Positions 6,558 through 14,213 of a DNA stretch of 47,071 bases are shown piece by piece. Origin of the DNA: Domibacillus aminovorans. GTDB taxonomy: Bacteria; Bacillota; Bacilli; Bacillales; Domibacillaceae. The position numbers and the translations under genes are program-made. Each line of letters starts with the position of its first letter. The first letter of the stretch is position 1. The notes below the pieces were generated by a model that ran no database searches, had not been told where the DNA came from, and saw only the letters and a program-made list of their open reading frames with translations. The DNA lies in the NCBI RefSeq assembly GCF_001643235.1, contig NZ_LQWY01000017.1:1-47071 (forward strand), written 5' to 3'.

Positions 6558-6665
6558 ACGTATCAAGAAGAGCCTACTGGGCTTCTATAATGGCGTGCTA
6601 GATCGTATATTAGATAATCTTTATCTTAAACAGCTGCAAAGTAATTAAACTTTGGAGGTAAGAAA

Positions 6666-7322
6666 ATGAAGTCTATTTTGATTCGGGTACCTTTTAAAAA
6701 TATAAAGTGCCGTTTAAACCACTCTACAAATAGTGATGTTTATCCGTATTTATGGGAGATAAATATTCCTATTTTGCCTGCCTTTTCTCTTGGATACTTC
6801 TCAGTTCAAACTGGTGCTTTGTCAAACGTATCCAATGAAGAGGGCAGAATGGAAGGTAACAAAATAATTATTGCAGCAGAATATCAACTAATGAGGCATG
6901 TAGATAGTCTGTTAATAGCTTTACATTATCATGGAATAAAGGATTACAGTTTACTCTTTCCTTGGGTAAAAAATAATTCTTTAAGAAAAAGACTGGGTAA
7001 TTTTTATGAAGAAGCCGAGAAAAACTTTGAACAAGGTGCTTGGCTTTCATTTGCTCTTCTGTGCGGTGCTGTTTTCGAAGGAATGTTGCATGCTAAATTG
7101 AATCCTCCTGAGAACGGAAGGACGTTTGAGGATATGACATCCGACGCATTTGCCAAAGGAATTTTGAATAAGGCACAACATGACATAATGAAAAAAGTGA
7201 GGAAATCTAAAAATTTGGTTCACCCAAATATGATTAATATTCCTTATGTTACGAGAAGAGACGCGATGGACATAAGAGTAACTTTAGACAAATTAATAAA
7301 GAATTTTAGTGGGCTAAAGTAA
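6666..7322 (+). CDS. HEPN-like (DUF4145-type) cargo protein
   Basis: This 218-residue protein starts at ATG 6666 after a strong TTTGGAGGTAAGAAA. The first 60 residues are strand-rich and unfamiliar. From about residue 110 it is helical: a helix with AEKNFEQGAWLSFALLCGAV, then a final helix pair that contains R179 and H186 spaced R-x6-H in VRKSKNLVHPN. R-x4-6-H is the signature of HEPN folds, many of which are RNases in toxin, abortive-infection or CRISPR-associated proteins; DUF4145 relatives share the LVHP ending. A role in phage defence is inference only. The gene is clearly more AT-rich than its neighbours and lies between two direct repeats, so it looks acquired. Confidence 0.6.
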   Translation: MKSILIRVPFKNIKCRLNHSTNSDVYPYLWEINIPILPAFSLGYFSVQTGALSNVSNEEGRMEGNKIIIAAEYQLMRHVDSLLIALHYHGIKDYSLLFPWVKNNSLRKRLGNFYEEAEKNFEQGAWLSFALLCGAVFEGMLHAKLNPPENGRTFEDMTSDAFAKGILNKAQHDIMKKVRKSKNLVHPNMINIPYVTRRDAMDIRVTLDKLIKNFSGLK

Positions 7323-7342
7323 GTTTTAAACGATGCTAATAA

Positions 7343-7388
7343 AGGATCAAGGTTGCGCCAAACGCAACGCTGGTGCGGGTTCAAGGCG
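7343..7388 (+). repeat. Direct repeat, right copy
   Basis: This is the second copy of the 6479-6524 repeat. The core TTGCGCCAAACGCAA is identical and the flanks differ at a few positions. Confidence 0.7.
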
Positions 7389-7449
7389 TGTTTACCTTTT
7401 GCGGAATGATACGGTAGCAGTATCAAAATGCGAGAAGGAGCGCGCCGAT

Positions 7450-7811
7450 ATGAGTAAGAAAAAGAAGAAGCAAAAAAAGGGGAGCAAGAAGACAATATCA
7501 TTCCTAAGACAAATACGGTTATTAATAATACGTATAAGTCTTCGCCGTGCCGACCGTTTTACCGTCGTTTTAAAGAGTTCATTTCGAATACTATCGGCGG
7601 CGATAATCAACCGCTCATTAGCCGTCTGTACGGAGTGTATAAGGCGCATTCTACGCCGTTAACTAAGTACGGATCATTCGAACGGGCAGACGTTGAACAT
7701 GCCGGATATGAAGCATTGCGGGCGTCAATAATGGCGATGAAAGCGAGCGTGTTCTTGCGGAAATGTAGGCCGCAAATCGACGACAAAAACACATGGCTGT
7801 ATCGGTATTAG
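7450..7811 (+). CDS. Phage-type protein needing a -1 frameshift
   Basis: ATG 7450 has an upstream GAAGGAG and encodes a Lys-rich start (MSKKKKKQKK). At 7473-7479 the zero-frame codons cAA-AAA-AAG form A_AAA_AAG, the bacterial -1 slippery heptamer. Shifting -1 there gives a convincing continuation (GEQEDNIIPKTNTV, YKSSPCRPFYRRFKEF, ISRLYGVYKAHSTPLTKYG, AGYEALRASIMAMKAS) to TAG 7809-7811, for about 120 residues. The unshifted frame continues to a basic, less protein-like end. It is either a programmed frameshift or a one-base change in the A-run of a dying phage gene. No family function is known to me. No strong downstream stem is obvious. Confidence 0.5.
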
Positions 7812-7878
7812 TCGGTTTGATGGCCGCACAATTAACGCGATACCTCTCTGTACAATATATTGCGTAATACAGACAGGA

Positions 7879-7927
7879 GCGCCATTTCAGCGATCGAGAA
7901 CTCCCGGGGGAATCGTTGAAATGGCGC
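7879..7927. repeat. Long inverted repeat (16-bp stem)
   Basis: GCGCCATTTCAGCGAT (7879-7894) pairs with ATCGTTGAAATGGCGC (7912-7927) with a single G-T wobble and a 17-nt loop. No T-tract follows on either strand, so it is not a normal terminator. It lies between the frameshifted phage gene and the convergent YjcZ-family gene. Confidence 0.7.
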
Positions 7928-7940
7928 CTGATCATTTAAA

Positions 7941-8063
7941 TTAGTATTTCATGAATGAAGCACCAACAATGATTAAAAGAATGAACAACACTACAATCAG
8001 CACAAAGGTGCCGCCGTAACCACCGCCGCCGCAACCGCCGTAACCGCCTTGGTAACCACCCAT
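7941..8063 (-). CDS. YjcZ-family small sporulation-type peptide
   Basis: This is a 40-residue peptide. Residues 1-18 are Gly/Tyr-rich ([18 protein letters not shown]), 19-37 form one hydrophobic helix ([15 protein letters not shown]) and the end is FMKY. This is the YjcZ family of short, often spore-associated Bacillus membrane peptides. ATG 8063 has AAAGGAG upstream. Such peptides are easily missed. It appears intact and converges on the phage debris to its left. The precise role is unknown. Confidence 0.85.
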   Translation of the reverse strand: MGGYQGGYGGCGGGGYGGTFVLIVVLFILLIIVGASFMKY

Positions 8064-8078
8064 ATCATTTCAACTCCT

Positions 8079-8550
8079 TTACAGAAAGGTAGCGAAGCAA
8101 TTATATAAATCAATATCTCTAATATCTTTTAATTGATCTATAATAATTGGATCTATCTTACAAGATATGAGCAGAGAAACGTATTGGATTAAGCATTTGT
8201 CCCCACTGATAATCTTTTTTTGTGAAGAGAATAATAAGTTGATTCGTTTTACCGGCACCAAGCCTCTAACGGACAAGCCTCGAAACACTTTGGCGATGCA
8301 GTTTAGTTCAGTTTTTACATGCACACGGTTCCAAACGTAGAGTCATCGGGAATTTTTGAACGCCGAAATAATACGTTGTCAGCCTTCCGATTTCGTAATA
8401 TTTCAGTATGATCCGTTGTGATTTTCATCGGCTGGATGGTCGCTGGACAGACGTGCTCCAAAAACTCAGGGGGGTGCCGATTATTTCCGATTTTTAGCGA
8501 TCATCGGGGGCTGCTATTTCGTCCATTCTAACCATTTTCATTTCCTCCTT
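8079..8550 (-). other. Minus-strand strip of broken short frames
   Basis: Reading right to left, a good site (AAGGAGGAA) opens a 15-codon frame (MKMVRMDEIAAPDDR). A second short frame follows (MKITTDHTEILRNRKADNVL and on), then an 81-codon frame at 8079-8324 (MHVKTELNCIAKVFRGLSVR and on). They look like one or more decayed phage genes in succession. I cannot assign a family, and no single intact gene is supported. Confidence 0.3.
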
Positions 8551-8567
8551 ATCCTGTGTAAGTTCCG

Positions 8568-8607
8568 ATTACTACAAGTACACTTATATTATTACAAGTA
8601 TAGTATA
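8568..8607. repeat. Tandem 20-bp repeat, possible operator
   Basis: Two adjacent 20-bp units (8568-8587 and 8588-8607) share ATTAxTACAAGTA. The period is about two helical turns, and they lie between a leftward frame with a strong site and the EamA gene. This would suit a regulator bound to one face of the DNA. The second unit runs into TATAGTATAAAT, a promoter-like sequence. Confidence 0.45.
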
Positions 8608-8710
8608 AATTTATAAACTAGTTAGATAATGGTAATGTTACTTTTGGTGTCGGAGATGAAAAAATATTATCCATGGAATCAATAGAAAATGAAAGAAAGG
8701 AGTAATTTAA

Positions 8711-9145
8711 ATGTCTCTATCTCTATATTTACCACTTGCCCTCGCCGTGTTGTCGTTCGTTTTATACAATATCTTCCAAAAATCTATAGCTCCCAACGCC
8801 GACCCATATCTGTCTCTTATAGTTACATATATTGTCGCTGGAATAACAGCTGCCATTGCTTATTTTGTGTCAAAAGGCGATGCGGTAAGGGTTTTTCAGG
8901 ATTTTCGACAACTAAACTGGGCCACCTTTGCGTTGGGGTTTGCCGTAGTTGGCATTGAACTCGGCTTCTTGTTTGCTTACCGCAACGGCTGGAATATCAG
9001 CGTAGCCAGCCTGCTGGTTAATGTTTCTGTGGGCCTGATATTAATCCCTGTGGGCCTGCTTTTCTTTCGGGAACATATTGCCCCAGCTAATTACATAGGT
9101 ATTGTTCTTTGTATAGCTGGACTTATTCTGATTGCGAAAAATTAA
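8711..9145 (+). CDS. EamA/DMT-family half-size transporter
   Basis: This is a membrane protein of 144 residues with about five hydrophobic helices and a single EamA-like unit. It ends in a helix pair with FFREHIAPANYIGIVLCIAGL, the usual end of an EamA domain. Full-size members have two such units, so this one should work as a dimer. The substrate cannot be told. ATG 8711 follows GAAAGGAG. An overlapping +1 frame from 8689 is a shadow. It stands alone in the accessory region behind a tandem-repeat operator-like sequence. Confidence 0.8.
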   Translation: MSLSLYLPLALAVLSFVLYNIFQKSIAPNADPYLSLIVTYIVAGITAAIAYFVSKGDAVRVFQDFRQLNWATFALGFAVVGIELGFLFAYRNGWNISVASLLVNVSVGLILIPVGLLFFREHIAPANYIGIVLCIAGLILIAKN

Positions 9146-9390
9146 CAGGTAACCAAATTGGAAAAGAAAAACTGGCTGAGGTGTGGACTATATACGGAAA
9201 ATAGCATTTATCTCACCTATCATCCATGTGTGTTTGTTTAACAAGAGTATCCTTTTTTTTGGATCCTTTTTTATTGTCTAAAAAACGAACGATTTATCAA
9301 CTCCGTCAAAACACCGCAAATCCACGTTTATAAACCCGTACGTTTGTTTATAAAGTCGTTTATAATTCAAAGTTAACTTCTTCATAAGCA
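9146..9390. other. Spacer with weak hairpin
   Basis: No gene is visible. ATCC-T8-GGAT followed by six T residues (about 9247-9272) could be a weak terminator for the EamA gene. A further AT-rich stretch leads to the recombinase fragment. Confidence 0.3.
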
Positions 9391-9625
9391 ATGGGGCGTG
9401 CTATGTTCGGAATGATAGGGGTAATGGCGGAATTAGAGAAGGATATGATCGTAGAGCGTACACAGGCAGGCTTACAGACTGCACGAGCACGTGGCCGTAA
9501 GGGTGGAAGACCGGCAGCCAATCACGATGTACGATAGCAACGATTACCCAATCGCTCAGATAACGGAAGCAACAGGCATCAGCAAAGCGTTATTATATAA
9601 AGAATTAAATAAGCGTAATGAGTGA
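9391..9625 (+). pseudogene. Serine recombinase (resolvase/invertase) C-terminal remnant
   Basis: The first frame reads MFGMIGVMAELEKDMIVERT, then QAGLQTARARGRKGGRPAA, and stops at 9535-9537. This is the end of the catalytic domain and the E-helix/linker of Tn3-type resolvases and DNA invertases. An overlapping frame from 9527 continues with the helix-turn-helix (PIAQITEATGISKALLYKEL) to TGA 9623-9625. So the gene is cut at the 5' end, with the catalytic Ser missing, and frameshifted. It overlaps the start of the next gene. Confidence 0.75.
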
Positions 9626-10058
9626 TATTAAACAAAACTTCGAATCTATGTTACAGGCATTTGAGCAGACGCAGGATATTTCATCAAGACAGCCAACGCT
9701 CGTCGCCAGGACAGTACAAACAATGTTCGACGCAAAACAAAAAGAGCCGTACCTGGCGAAACAGATTGCCGATGAGTTTGCTGGCCTTGCAACGAATGTT
9801 ATCAATGGCTCGGGGAATAGCCCGCAGGTAAAGCAAAAGTTGAGTGGCGTGTACCAAGCTGTTTCGGAAAAGGCGATGATGCCGGAACAACAAAAAGCGC
9901 TTGAAATCGCTGGATATGTCAGCGAGGCAGTCGGCCGGCTGTTATTCCGTGATAAATCAATCGAGATTGAAGCGCTTGACCGTATCATCGGACCGGAATT
10001 TACGCGCCATGCAAATAAGCCGCATCTGTACGTTGACCTGGAAGCAAAAGCAGAGTAA
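9618..10058 (+). CDS. Hypothetical 146-aa helical protein
   Basis: The protein is soluble, acidic to neutral and helical (MSDIKQNFESMLQAFEQTQD; later LLFRDKSIEIEALDRIIGPE). ATG 9618 overlaps the end of the recombinase fragment. Its ribosome binding site is weak, so the start is uncertain. I do not recognise a family. The frame is long and intact in a strip where most others are broken, so it may still be expressed. It lies upstream of phage holin and tail pieces, but nothing shows that it is a phage gene. Confidence 0.55.
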   Translation: MSDIKQNFESMLQAFEQTQDISSRQPTLVARTVQTMFDAKQKEPYLAKQIADEFAGLATNVINGSGNSPQVKQKLSGVYQAVSEKAMMPEQQKALEIAGYVSEAVGRLLFRDKSIEIEALDRIIGPEFTRHANKPHLYVDLEAKAE

Positions 10059-10229
10059 ATAAACACGCGCGATTGAATGGCAGCTGAATGAAAAAAAAAC
10101 AGACGCAAACAGTCGTAGCCTCAACACCGGGCGAATATCTTGTAATGACCGGCATGTCCAGCTCAGACGCAGCATCGGAAGTGGGGCATGTTCAGCCGGA
10201 ATTCGAAAGTGCGGAAGGAGGGCTGAGGC

Positions 10230-10409
10230 ATGAAACAACGGTGGAAAAGCTACGGACTGTGGATCGCATTGGCGGCGCTTGTCGGTATGGTACTGCAGGA
10301 TTTTGGTGTAATGGTCCCATCGGAAAGGTACGATGCTTACGTAGACATCTTGCTAACGATCGCAGTGCTGGCCGGTATCATCAACAACCCGTCAGGATTA
10401 AAGGGATAA
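10230..10409 (+). CDS. Phage holin-like protein
   Basis: This 59-residue protein has two hydrophobic helices (SYGLWIALAALVGMVLQDFG and YVDILLTIAVLAGIINNPSG) separated by a short polar turn and ending in LKG. That is the plan of small phage holins, which permeabilise the membrane for the lysin. ATG 10230 follows GGAAGGAGGG. No lysin gene is near, so it is an orphan of a deleted prophage. A 46-codon reading in another frame (from 10088) runs into it but has no site. Confidence 0.7.
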   Translation: MKQRWKSYGLWIALAALVGMVLQDFGVMVPSERYDAYVDILLTIAVLAGIINNPSGLKG

Positions 10410-10418
10410 GAAAAATAA

Positions 10419-10447
10419 CGAGCGGCCTCCGGGCGGCTCTTTTTTAT
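10419..10447 (+). terminator. Weak terminator after the holin
   Basis: GAGC...GCTC arms with inner G/C pairing (imperfect) are followed by six T residues. Confidence 0.45.
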
Positions 10448-10507
10448 TTAACTGGGAAGGAATGATAAACGACGAAAATTGATAATAAGGCACTGGCGCG
10501 TGCGAAT

Positions 10508-10774
10508 ATGCTTGTAAAATTCGGGCTGATTTTAAAGAACTTATCTCCGGCCACAAAGCCTCAAAAAGTCGAGCGATTCCGTCCGTATCTTGAACGGATG
10601 TGTGATCAAGGCATCCTGCACGACATAGCTGTAAAACATTTAGAGGTACTGGATTCGACGTTAAAGTATATTGAGAGTGGCGATGAATCTCATTTAAAAC
10701 AGGGCGAGGCCCATTACGAAGAGGCTGCTAAATTAATGGATGCGCTGTCTGAGGAAGTGTTGAAACATGATTAA
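10508..10774 (+). CDS. Phage-derived 88-aa protein upstream of tape-measure stub
   Basis: This is a helical, soluble protein (FGLILKNLSPATKPQKVERF, HLEVLDSTLKYIESGDESHL). The frame is open back to a stop at 10466 and reads KIDNKALARAN before ATG 10508. A well-placed ATG at 10462 behind GGGAAGG is one base out of frame, so a small indel may have cut off the native start. Its last bases overlap the start of a tape-measure fragment. In tailed phages that position holds tail-assembly chaperone genes, but I cannot recognise that family here. Confidence 0.5.
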   Translation: MLVKFGLILKNLSPATKPQKVERFRPYLERMCDQGILHDIAVKHLEVLDSTLKYIESGDESHLKQGEAHYEEAAKLMDALSEEVLKHD

Positions 10775-10868
10775 CCTTGTCGCACAGCTTAATATGCAGA
10801 ACAACATGACCGGTCCTTTGCGTCAAGCTACGCGACAGATGAATCAACATTCCGTACAGCGAAAGTAG
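10767..10868 (+). pseudogene. Tail tape-measure protein, N-terminal stub
   Basis: A 33-codon frame reads MINLVAQLNMQNNMTGPLRQ and then ATRQMNQHS, and stops at 10866-10868. The N-MTGPLRQATRQMN pattern is typical of the very start of phage tail tape-measure proteins, which are normally hundreds to thousands of residues long. The rest has been deleted: a terminator follows 40 bases later. This fixes the right edge of the prophage scar. Confidence 0.55.
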
Positions 10869-10907
10869 CCGGTACATCAGAGAGTTGTTAATTGAAGAAT
10901 GATCTTT

Positions 10908-10943
10908 AAAAACAGGCAGATGATACATTCTGCCTGTTTTTTT
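10908..10943 (+). terminator. Strong intrinsic terminator
   Basis: AACAGGCAGA and TCTGCCTGTT form a perfect 10-bp stem followed by a T-run. Confidence 0.85.
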
Positions 10944-11036
10944 ACCTTTAATAGCGTTTTTTAGTGGAAGCTGAGTAAAGTGAACAGAAGTTGAGTAACG
11001 TGGATGAAGAGGGAGTAAAGCAACATACAAATAGAC

Positions 11037-11059
11037 AAAAACCGGCAGAAGCCGGTTTT
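11037..11059. terminator. Terminator for the yhfK-like gene
   Basis: CCGGC-AGAA-GCCGG is flanked by A and T runs on both sides, so it works in either direction. It lies just after the stop of the minus-strand gene. Confidence 0.75.
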
Positions 11060-11061
11060 CA

Positions 11062-11703
11062 TCACACTTGTTTCAACGCTTCGCTGATTGGCACACTGCC
11101 CGCCACTAGTTCAAATACACGGCCTTCTGTTTCCGGTGACAATAGGCATTGGACAATCACTTCTGCGACATCTGCACGGGAGACGGTGCCGGTTCGATCA
11201 GGAACTTGGACAGCAGCGGTCACTTTTCCAGTAGGCGGATTATTCGTCAATTCACCAGGCCGGACAATGGTGTAGTTCAATCCACTTTTCATTAAATGAG
11301 CGTCAGCAGCTTGTTTCGCTTCCAAATATGGCTGAATAAACGCAGGGAAGGCGTCGGGCTGATCGGCTCCAATTGAACTGAGCATAATAAACCGTTTAAT
11401 TCCATGTTTGACAGCGAGATCAACCGCTTTGACAGCTCCATCTAGGTCAACAGCAATCGTTTTGTCATGGCCGGTTGAAGATCCTGAACCGGCTGTGAAA
11501 ATAACGGCGTTTACATCATTCATAGCATAGCTGAAATCCTGTTCCAAATCAGCGAGTATTGGCTTTGCGTCTAATTTTTCCATCTCGCGCATTTGATCTG
11601 TTTTTCGCACCATTGCTTTAACATGGTGCTGAATGTTTTCGGCTAAGCTTTTGACGACGAGACGGCCTATATTGCCGGCCGCACCGATAACGAGTACATT
11701 CAT
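11062..11703 (-). CDS. NAD(P)-binding SDR-like protein (YhfK type)
   Basis: This 213-residue Rossmann protein of the atypical short-chain dehydrogenase/NmrA group has NAD(P) motif GAAGNIG at residues 7-13, FTAGSGSSTGHDKT and a DLDGAVKAVDLAVKHGIKRF block. It closely resembles B. subtilis YhfK. Substrate is unknown. ATG 11703 is the right start because AAAGGGTGA precedes it; a longer frame upstream overlaps yumC. It lies 46 bp behind yumC on the same strand and may be cotranscribed. YhfK is not in this place in B. subtilis, so the pairing with yumC is a local feature. Confidence 0.8.
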   Translation of the reverse strand: MNVLVIGAAGNIGRLVVKSLAENIQHHVKAMVRKTDQMREMEKLDAKPILADLEQDFSYAMNDVNAVIFTAGSGSSTGHDKTIAVDLDGAVKAVDLAVKHGIKRFIMLSSIGADQPDAFPAFIQPYLEAKQAADAHLMKSGLNYTIVRPGELTNNPPTGKVTAAVQVPDRTGTVSRADVAEVIVQCLLSPETEGRVFELVAGSVPISEALKQV

Positions 11704-11749
11704 AATGGGATCACCCTTTTTAATAAATACTTTACCCGCACCAATGAAA

Positions 11750-12703
11750 TTAAAACAAGGAAGTGCTGTGAAGCGGCTGTACTTTCGCTGACGGATCAAT
11801 GTAGGATTTGGCATTATTAACGGCGGTCGGTGCTTCTCCAAAACCGGTCGCAATCAATTTGACTTTCCCATCATAGGCGGCGATATCACCTGCTGCATAA
11901 ACGCCTTCTATATTCGTTTCCATGCGTGTATTGACGGGAATTTGATTTTTGACGATATTTAGACCCCAATTTTTCATCGGGCCAAGAGATGAAACAAATC
12001 CATAATTTACAATTAAATCATCAATTTCCAGCGATTCAGTACGGTCGCCTTTCACTTCATCAAGACGAAGCACCGTCCCGTCAAACGAAACGGGTATAAA
12101 TGGTGTCACAACCCGCACGCTTGAGTTATTCAGCTGTTCGACGCTATGTTCATGTGCACGGAATTTGTCGCGGCGGTGGATAATCGTCACTTCTTTCGCA
12201 ACAGGTTCAAGCATCATCGCCCAGTCGACCGCTGAATCGCCGCCGCCCAAAACGGCAACACGCCGCCCAGCAAATTTTGTTAAATCCGTCACAAAATAGT
12301 GAACATTCGGTAAATGTTTAGTCCCTTCAATCTCAAGAAGACGTGGCTGAAATGCCCCGTTTCCAGCGGTAATAATAACGGCTTTCGTAAAATGTTCTCC
12401 TTTATCCGTCATAAGACGTATGCTGCCGTCTGTTTGTTTCTCTAATACTTCAACAGATTCTTCTAGACAAATTTCGACTGGAAACCGGTTCATCTGTTCG
12501 ACGAGCCGATCAACTAGCTCCTGCGCCCGTACAGTTGGAAAACCAGCCACATCATAAATAAACTTTTCAGGGTAAAGGGCTGAGAGCTGTCCGCCCATGT
12601 GAGGTAGACTATCGATAATCTTAACAGATGCCCCGCGCATTCCAGCGTAAAATGCAGCAAACAGTCCAGTAGGACCAGCACCAATAATTGTAATATCTGT
12701 CAT
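11750..12703 (-). CDS. yumC: Ferredoxin/flavodoxin--NADP+ reductase (YumC)
   Basis: This 317-residue thioredoxin-reductase-like flavoprotein without the redox CxxC is the Bacillus ferredoxin-NADP+ reductase type. Its FAD site is IIGAGPTG (residues 6-13), it has a second nucleotide site [14 protein letters not shown], and the C-terminal FAD contact is [20 protein letters not shown]. It moves electrons between NADPH and ferredoxin or flavodoxin in the cytoplasm. ATG 12703 is supported by AAAGGAGGGA. It is divergent from yumB, as in B. subtilis. Confidence 0.92.
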   Translation of the reverse strand: MTDITIIGAGPTGLFAAFYAGMRGASVKIIDSLPHMGGQLSALYPEKFIYDVAGFPTVRAQELVDRLVEQMNRFPVEICLEESVEVLEKQTDGSIRLMTDKGEHFTKAVIITAGNGAFQPRLLEIEGTKHLPNVHYFVTDLTKFAGRRVAVLGGGDSAVDWAMMLEPVAKEVTIIHRRDKFRAHEHSVEQLNNSSVRVVTPFIPVSFDGTVLRLDEVKGDRTESLEIDDLIVNYGFVSSLGPMKNWGLNIVKNQIPVNTRMETNIEGVYAAGDIAAYDGKVKLIATGFGEAPTAVNNAKSYIDPSAKVQPLHSTSLF

Positions 12704-12926
12704 TGATTTATCCCTCCTTTTTCTCATCATACAAAACTTTTCACCTCCTGTCGCGTCGGAAAATTCTTGATGAAATAGCTTGAAAAAAGGAATGAAAACG
12801 TCTATGATTAAAACAGTTATGCAAATATAAACATTTTGTGACAAATGAAAGATGTTTTTTACAATCATACGTGAAGAGTATCACATTCTTTACGCTAATA
12901 TTTTAAAATAGAGGTGGATAAATAAC

Positions 12927-14150
12927 ATGACAGTGAAAAAGCCGAAAATTGTAGTATTAGGCGCCGGTTATGGTGGTCTCGTTACTGTAACACGTCTTCA
13001 AAAAGCGTTATCCGTCGATGAAGCAAACATTGTACTCGTAAACAAAAATGATTACCATTATGAAACAACATGGCTTCATGAAGCATCGGCAGGTACATTG
13101 CATCACGACCGTGTACGTTACGATGTAGATTCTGTTATTAACCGCAGCAAAGTAGAATTTATCCGTGCAGAAGTACAGGATATTAAACCTGATGAAAAGA
13201 AAGTCATTTTAAACACAGGTGAAGTGGAATACGATTACCTCGTTGTAGCACTTGGCGGTGAAGCGGAAACATTTGGAATCGAAGGACTAAAAGAACACGC
13301 TTTTACCATCTCGAACGTCAACACGGCGCGTCAGCTGCGGGATCATATTGATTATCAATTCGCTACATATGCACTGGAAGAAGATAAAAAAGACGAGCGC
13401 TTAACGATTGTTGTCGGTGGTGCTGGTTTTACAGGCATCGAATTCCTTGGCGAGCTTGCGAACCGCGTTCCTGAGCTTTGCAAAGAATACGACATTGATT
13501 ATTCAAAAGTTCGCATTTATTGCGTAGAAGCTGCACCGATGGTTCTTCCTGGTTTCGATCCGGAACTTGTGAAATATGCGGTTGCATTGCTTGAGAAAAA
13601 AGGCGTTGAGTTCAAAATCGGTACGCCGATTAAAGGCGCAACTCCAGAAGGCATCATTGTTGCCAAAGGTGAAACAGAAACAGAAGAAATTAAAGCCGGT
13701 ACCGTTGTATGGGCCGCTGGTGTTCGTGGAAGCAGCATTATCGAAAAATCAGGTATCGAAAATATGCGTGCTCGCGTAAAAGTAAATCCTGATCTTCGTG
13801 CGCCAAATCAAGAAGACATTTTCGTCATCGGTGATTGCTCACTGATGATTAATGAAGAAATTAACCGTCCATACCCACCAACTGCGCAAATTTCGATGCA
13901 GCAAGGTGAAACAGTTGCCCGCAACATTGTGAAATTGCTCAAAGGCGAAGGTGATCTTGAAACATTTACACCAGATATTAAAGGTACTGTATGTTCACTT
14001 GGTGATGACGATGCGATCGGCGTTGTATTCGACAAGAAACTGACTGGTACAAAAGCATCATTCATGAAGAAAATGATTGATAACCGTGCGCTCTTCATGA
14101 TCGGTGGACCATCTCTTGTATTGAAAAAAGGTAAATTTAACGTACTTTAA
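12927..14150 (+). CDS. yumB: Type II NADH:quinone oxidoreductase (YumB/Ndh)
   Basis: This 407-residue peripheral membrane flavoprotein should oxidise NADH and reduce menaquinone without pumping protons. FAD motif GAGYGG is at residues 12-17, NADH motif [12 protein letters not shown] is at about 162-173, the FAD-tail motif is FVIGDCS, and the C-terminal amphipathic part ends [15 protein letters not shown] 12927 follows AGAGGTGG. It is divergent from yumC. Of the two NDH-2-like genes in the window this one is the closer match to respiratory Ndh. Confidence 0.92.
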   Translation: MTVKKPKIVVLGAGYGGLVTVTRLQKALSVDEANIVLVNKNDYHYETTWLHEASAGTLHHDRVRYDVDSVINRSKVEFIRAEVQDIKPDEKKVILNTGEVEYDYLVVALGGEAETFGIEGLKEHAFTISNVNTARQLRDHIDYQFATYALEEDKKDERLTIVVGGAGFTGIEFLGELANRVPELCKEYDIDYSKVRIYCVEAAPMVLPGFDPELVKYAVALLEKKGVEFKIGTPIKGATPEGIIVAKGETETEEIKAGTVVWAAGVRGSSIIEKSGIENMRARVKVNPDLRAPNQEDIFVIGDCSLMINEEINRPYPPTAQISMQQGETVARNIVKLLKGEGDLETFTPDIKGTVCSLGDDDAIGVVFDKKLTGTKASFMKKMIDNRALFMIGGPSLVLKKGKFNVL

Positions 14151-14159
14151 TAAACAGAG

Positions 14160-14190
14160 GGCTCTGAATTTTAATTCGGGGCCTTTTTTT
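14160..14190 (+). terminator. Terminator after yumB
   Basis: GGCTCTGA and TCGGGGCC form an 8-bp stem with two G-T pairs, followed by seven T residues. Confidence 0.8.
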
Positions 14191-14213
14191 ATTTTTAGAA
14201 AGGAAGAGATCAC

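Noticed and set aside
7663-7935. Minus-strand 90-codon frame
   Set aside because: It runs antisense to the frameshifted phage gene and through the long hairpin; composition is Arg/Ser-rich as expected of a shadow.
9605-10108. 167-codon minus frame opposite the 146-aa gene
   Set aside because: It is exactly antisense to a good plus-strand frame and rich in Ser/Cys/Phe, typical of a reverse shadow.
10088-10465. 125-codon plus frame beginning MKKKQTQTVV
   Set aside because: It has no site before its ATG and passes through the holin gene in another frame. Its first 45 codons might be a phage remnant, but I cannot support it.
12704-12926. Rex or Fnr operator between yumC and yumB
   Set aside because: Only a lone TTGTGACAAA half-site is visible, without the paired half.
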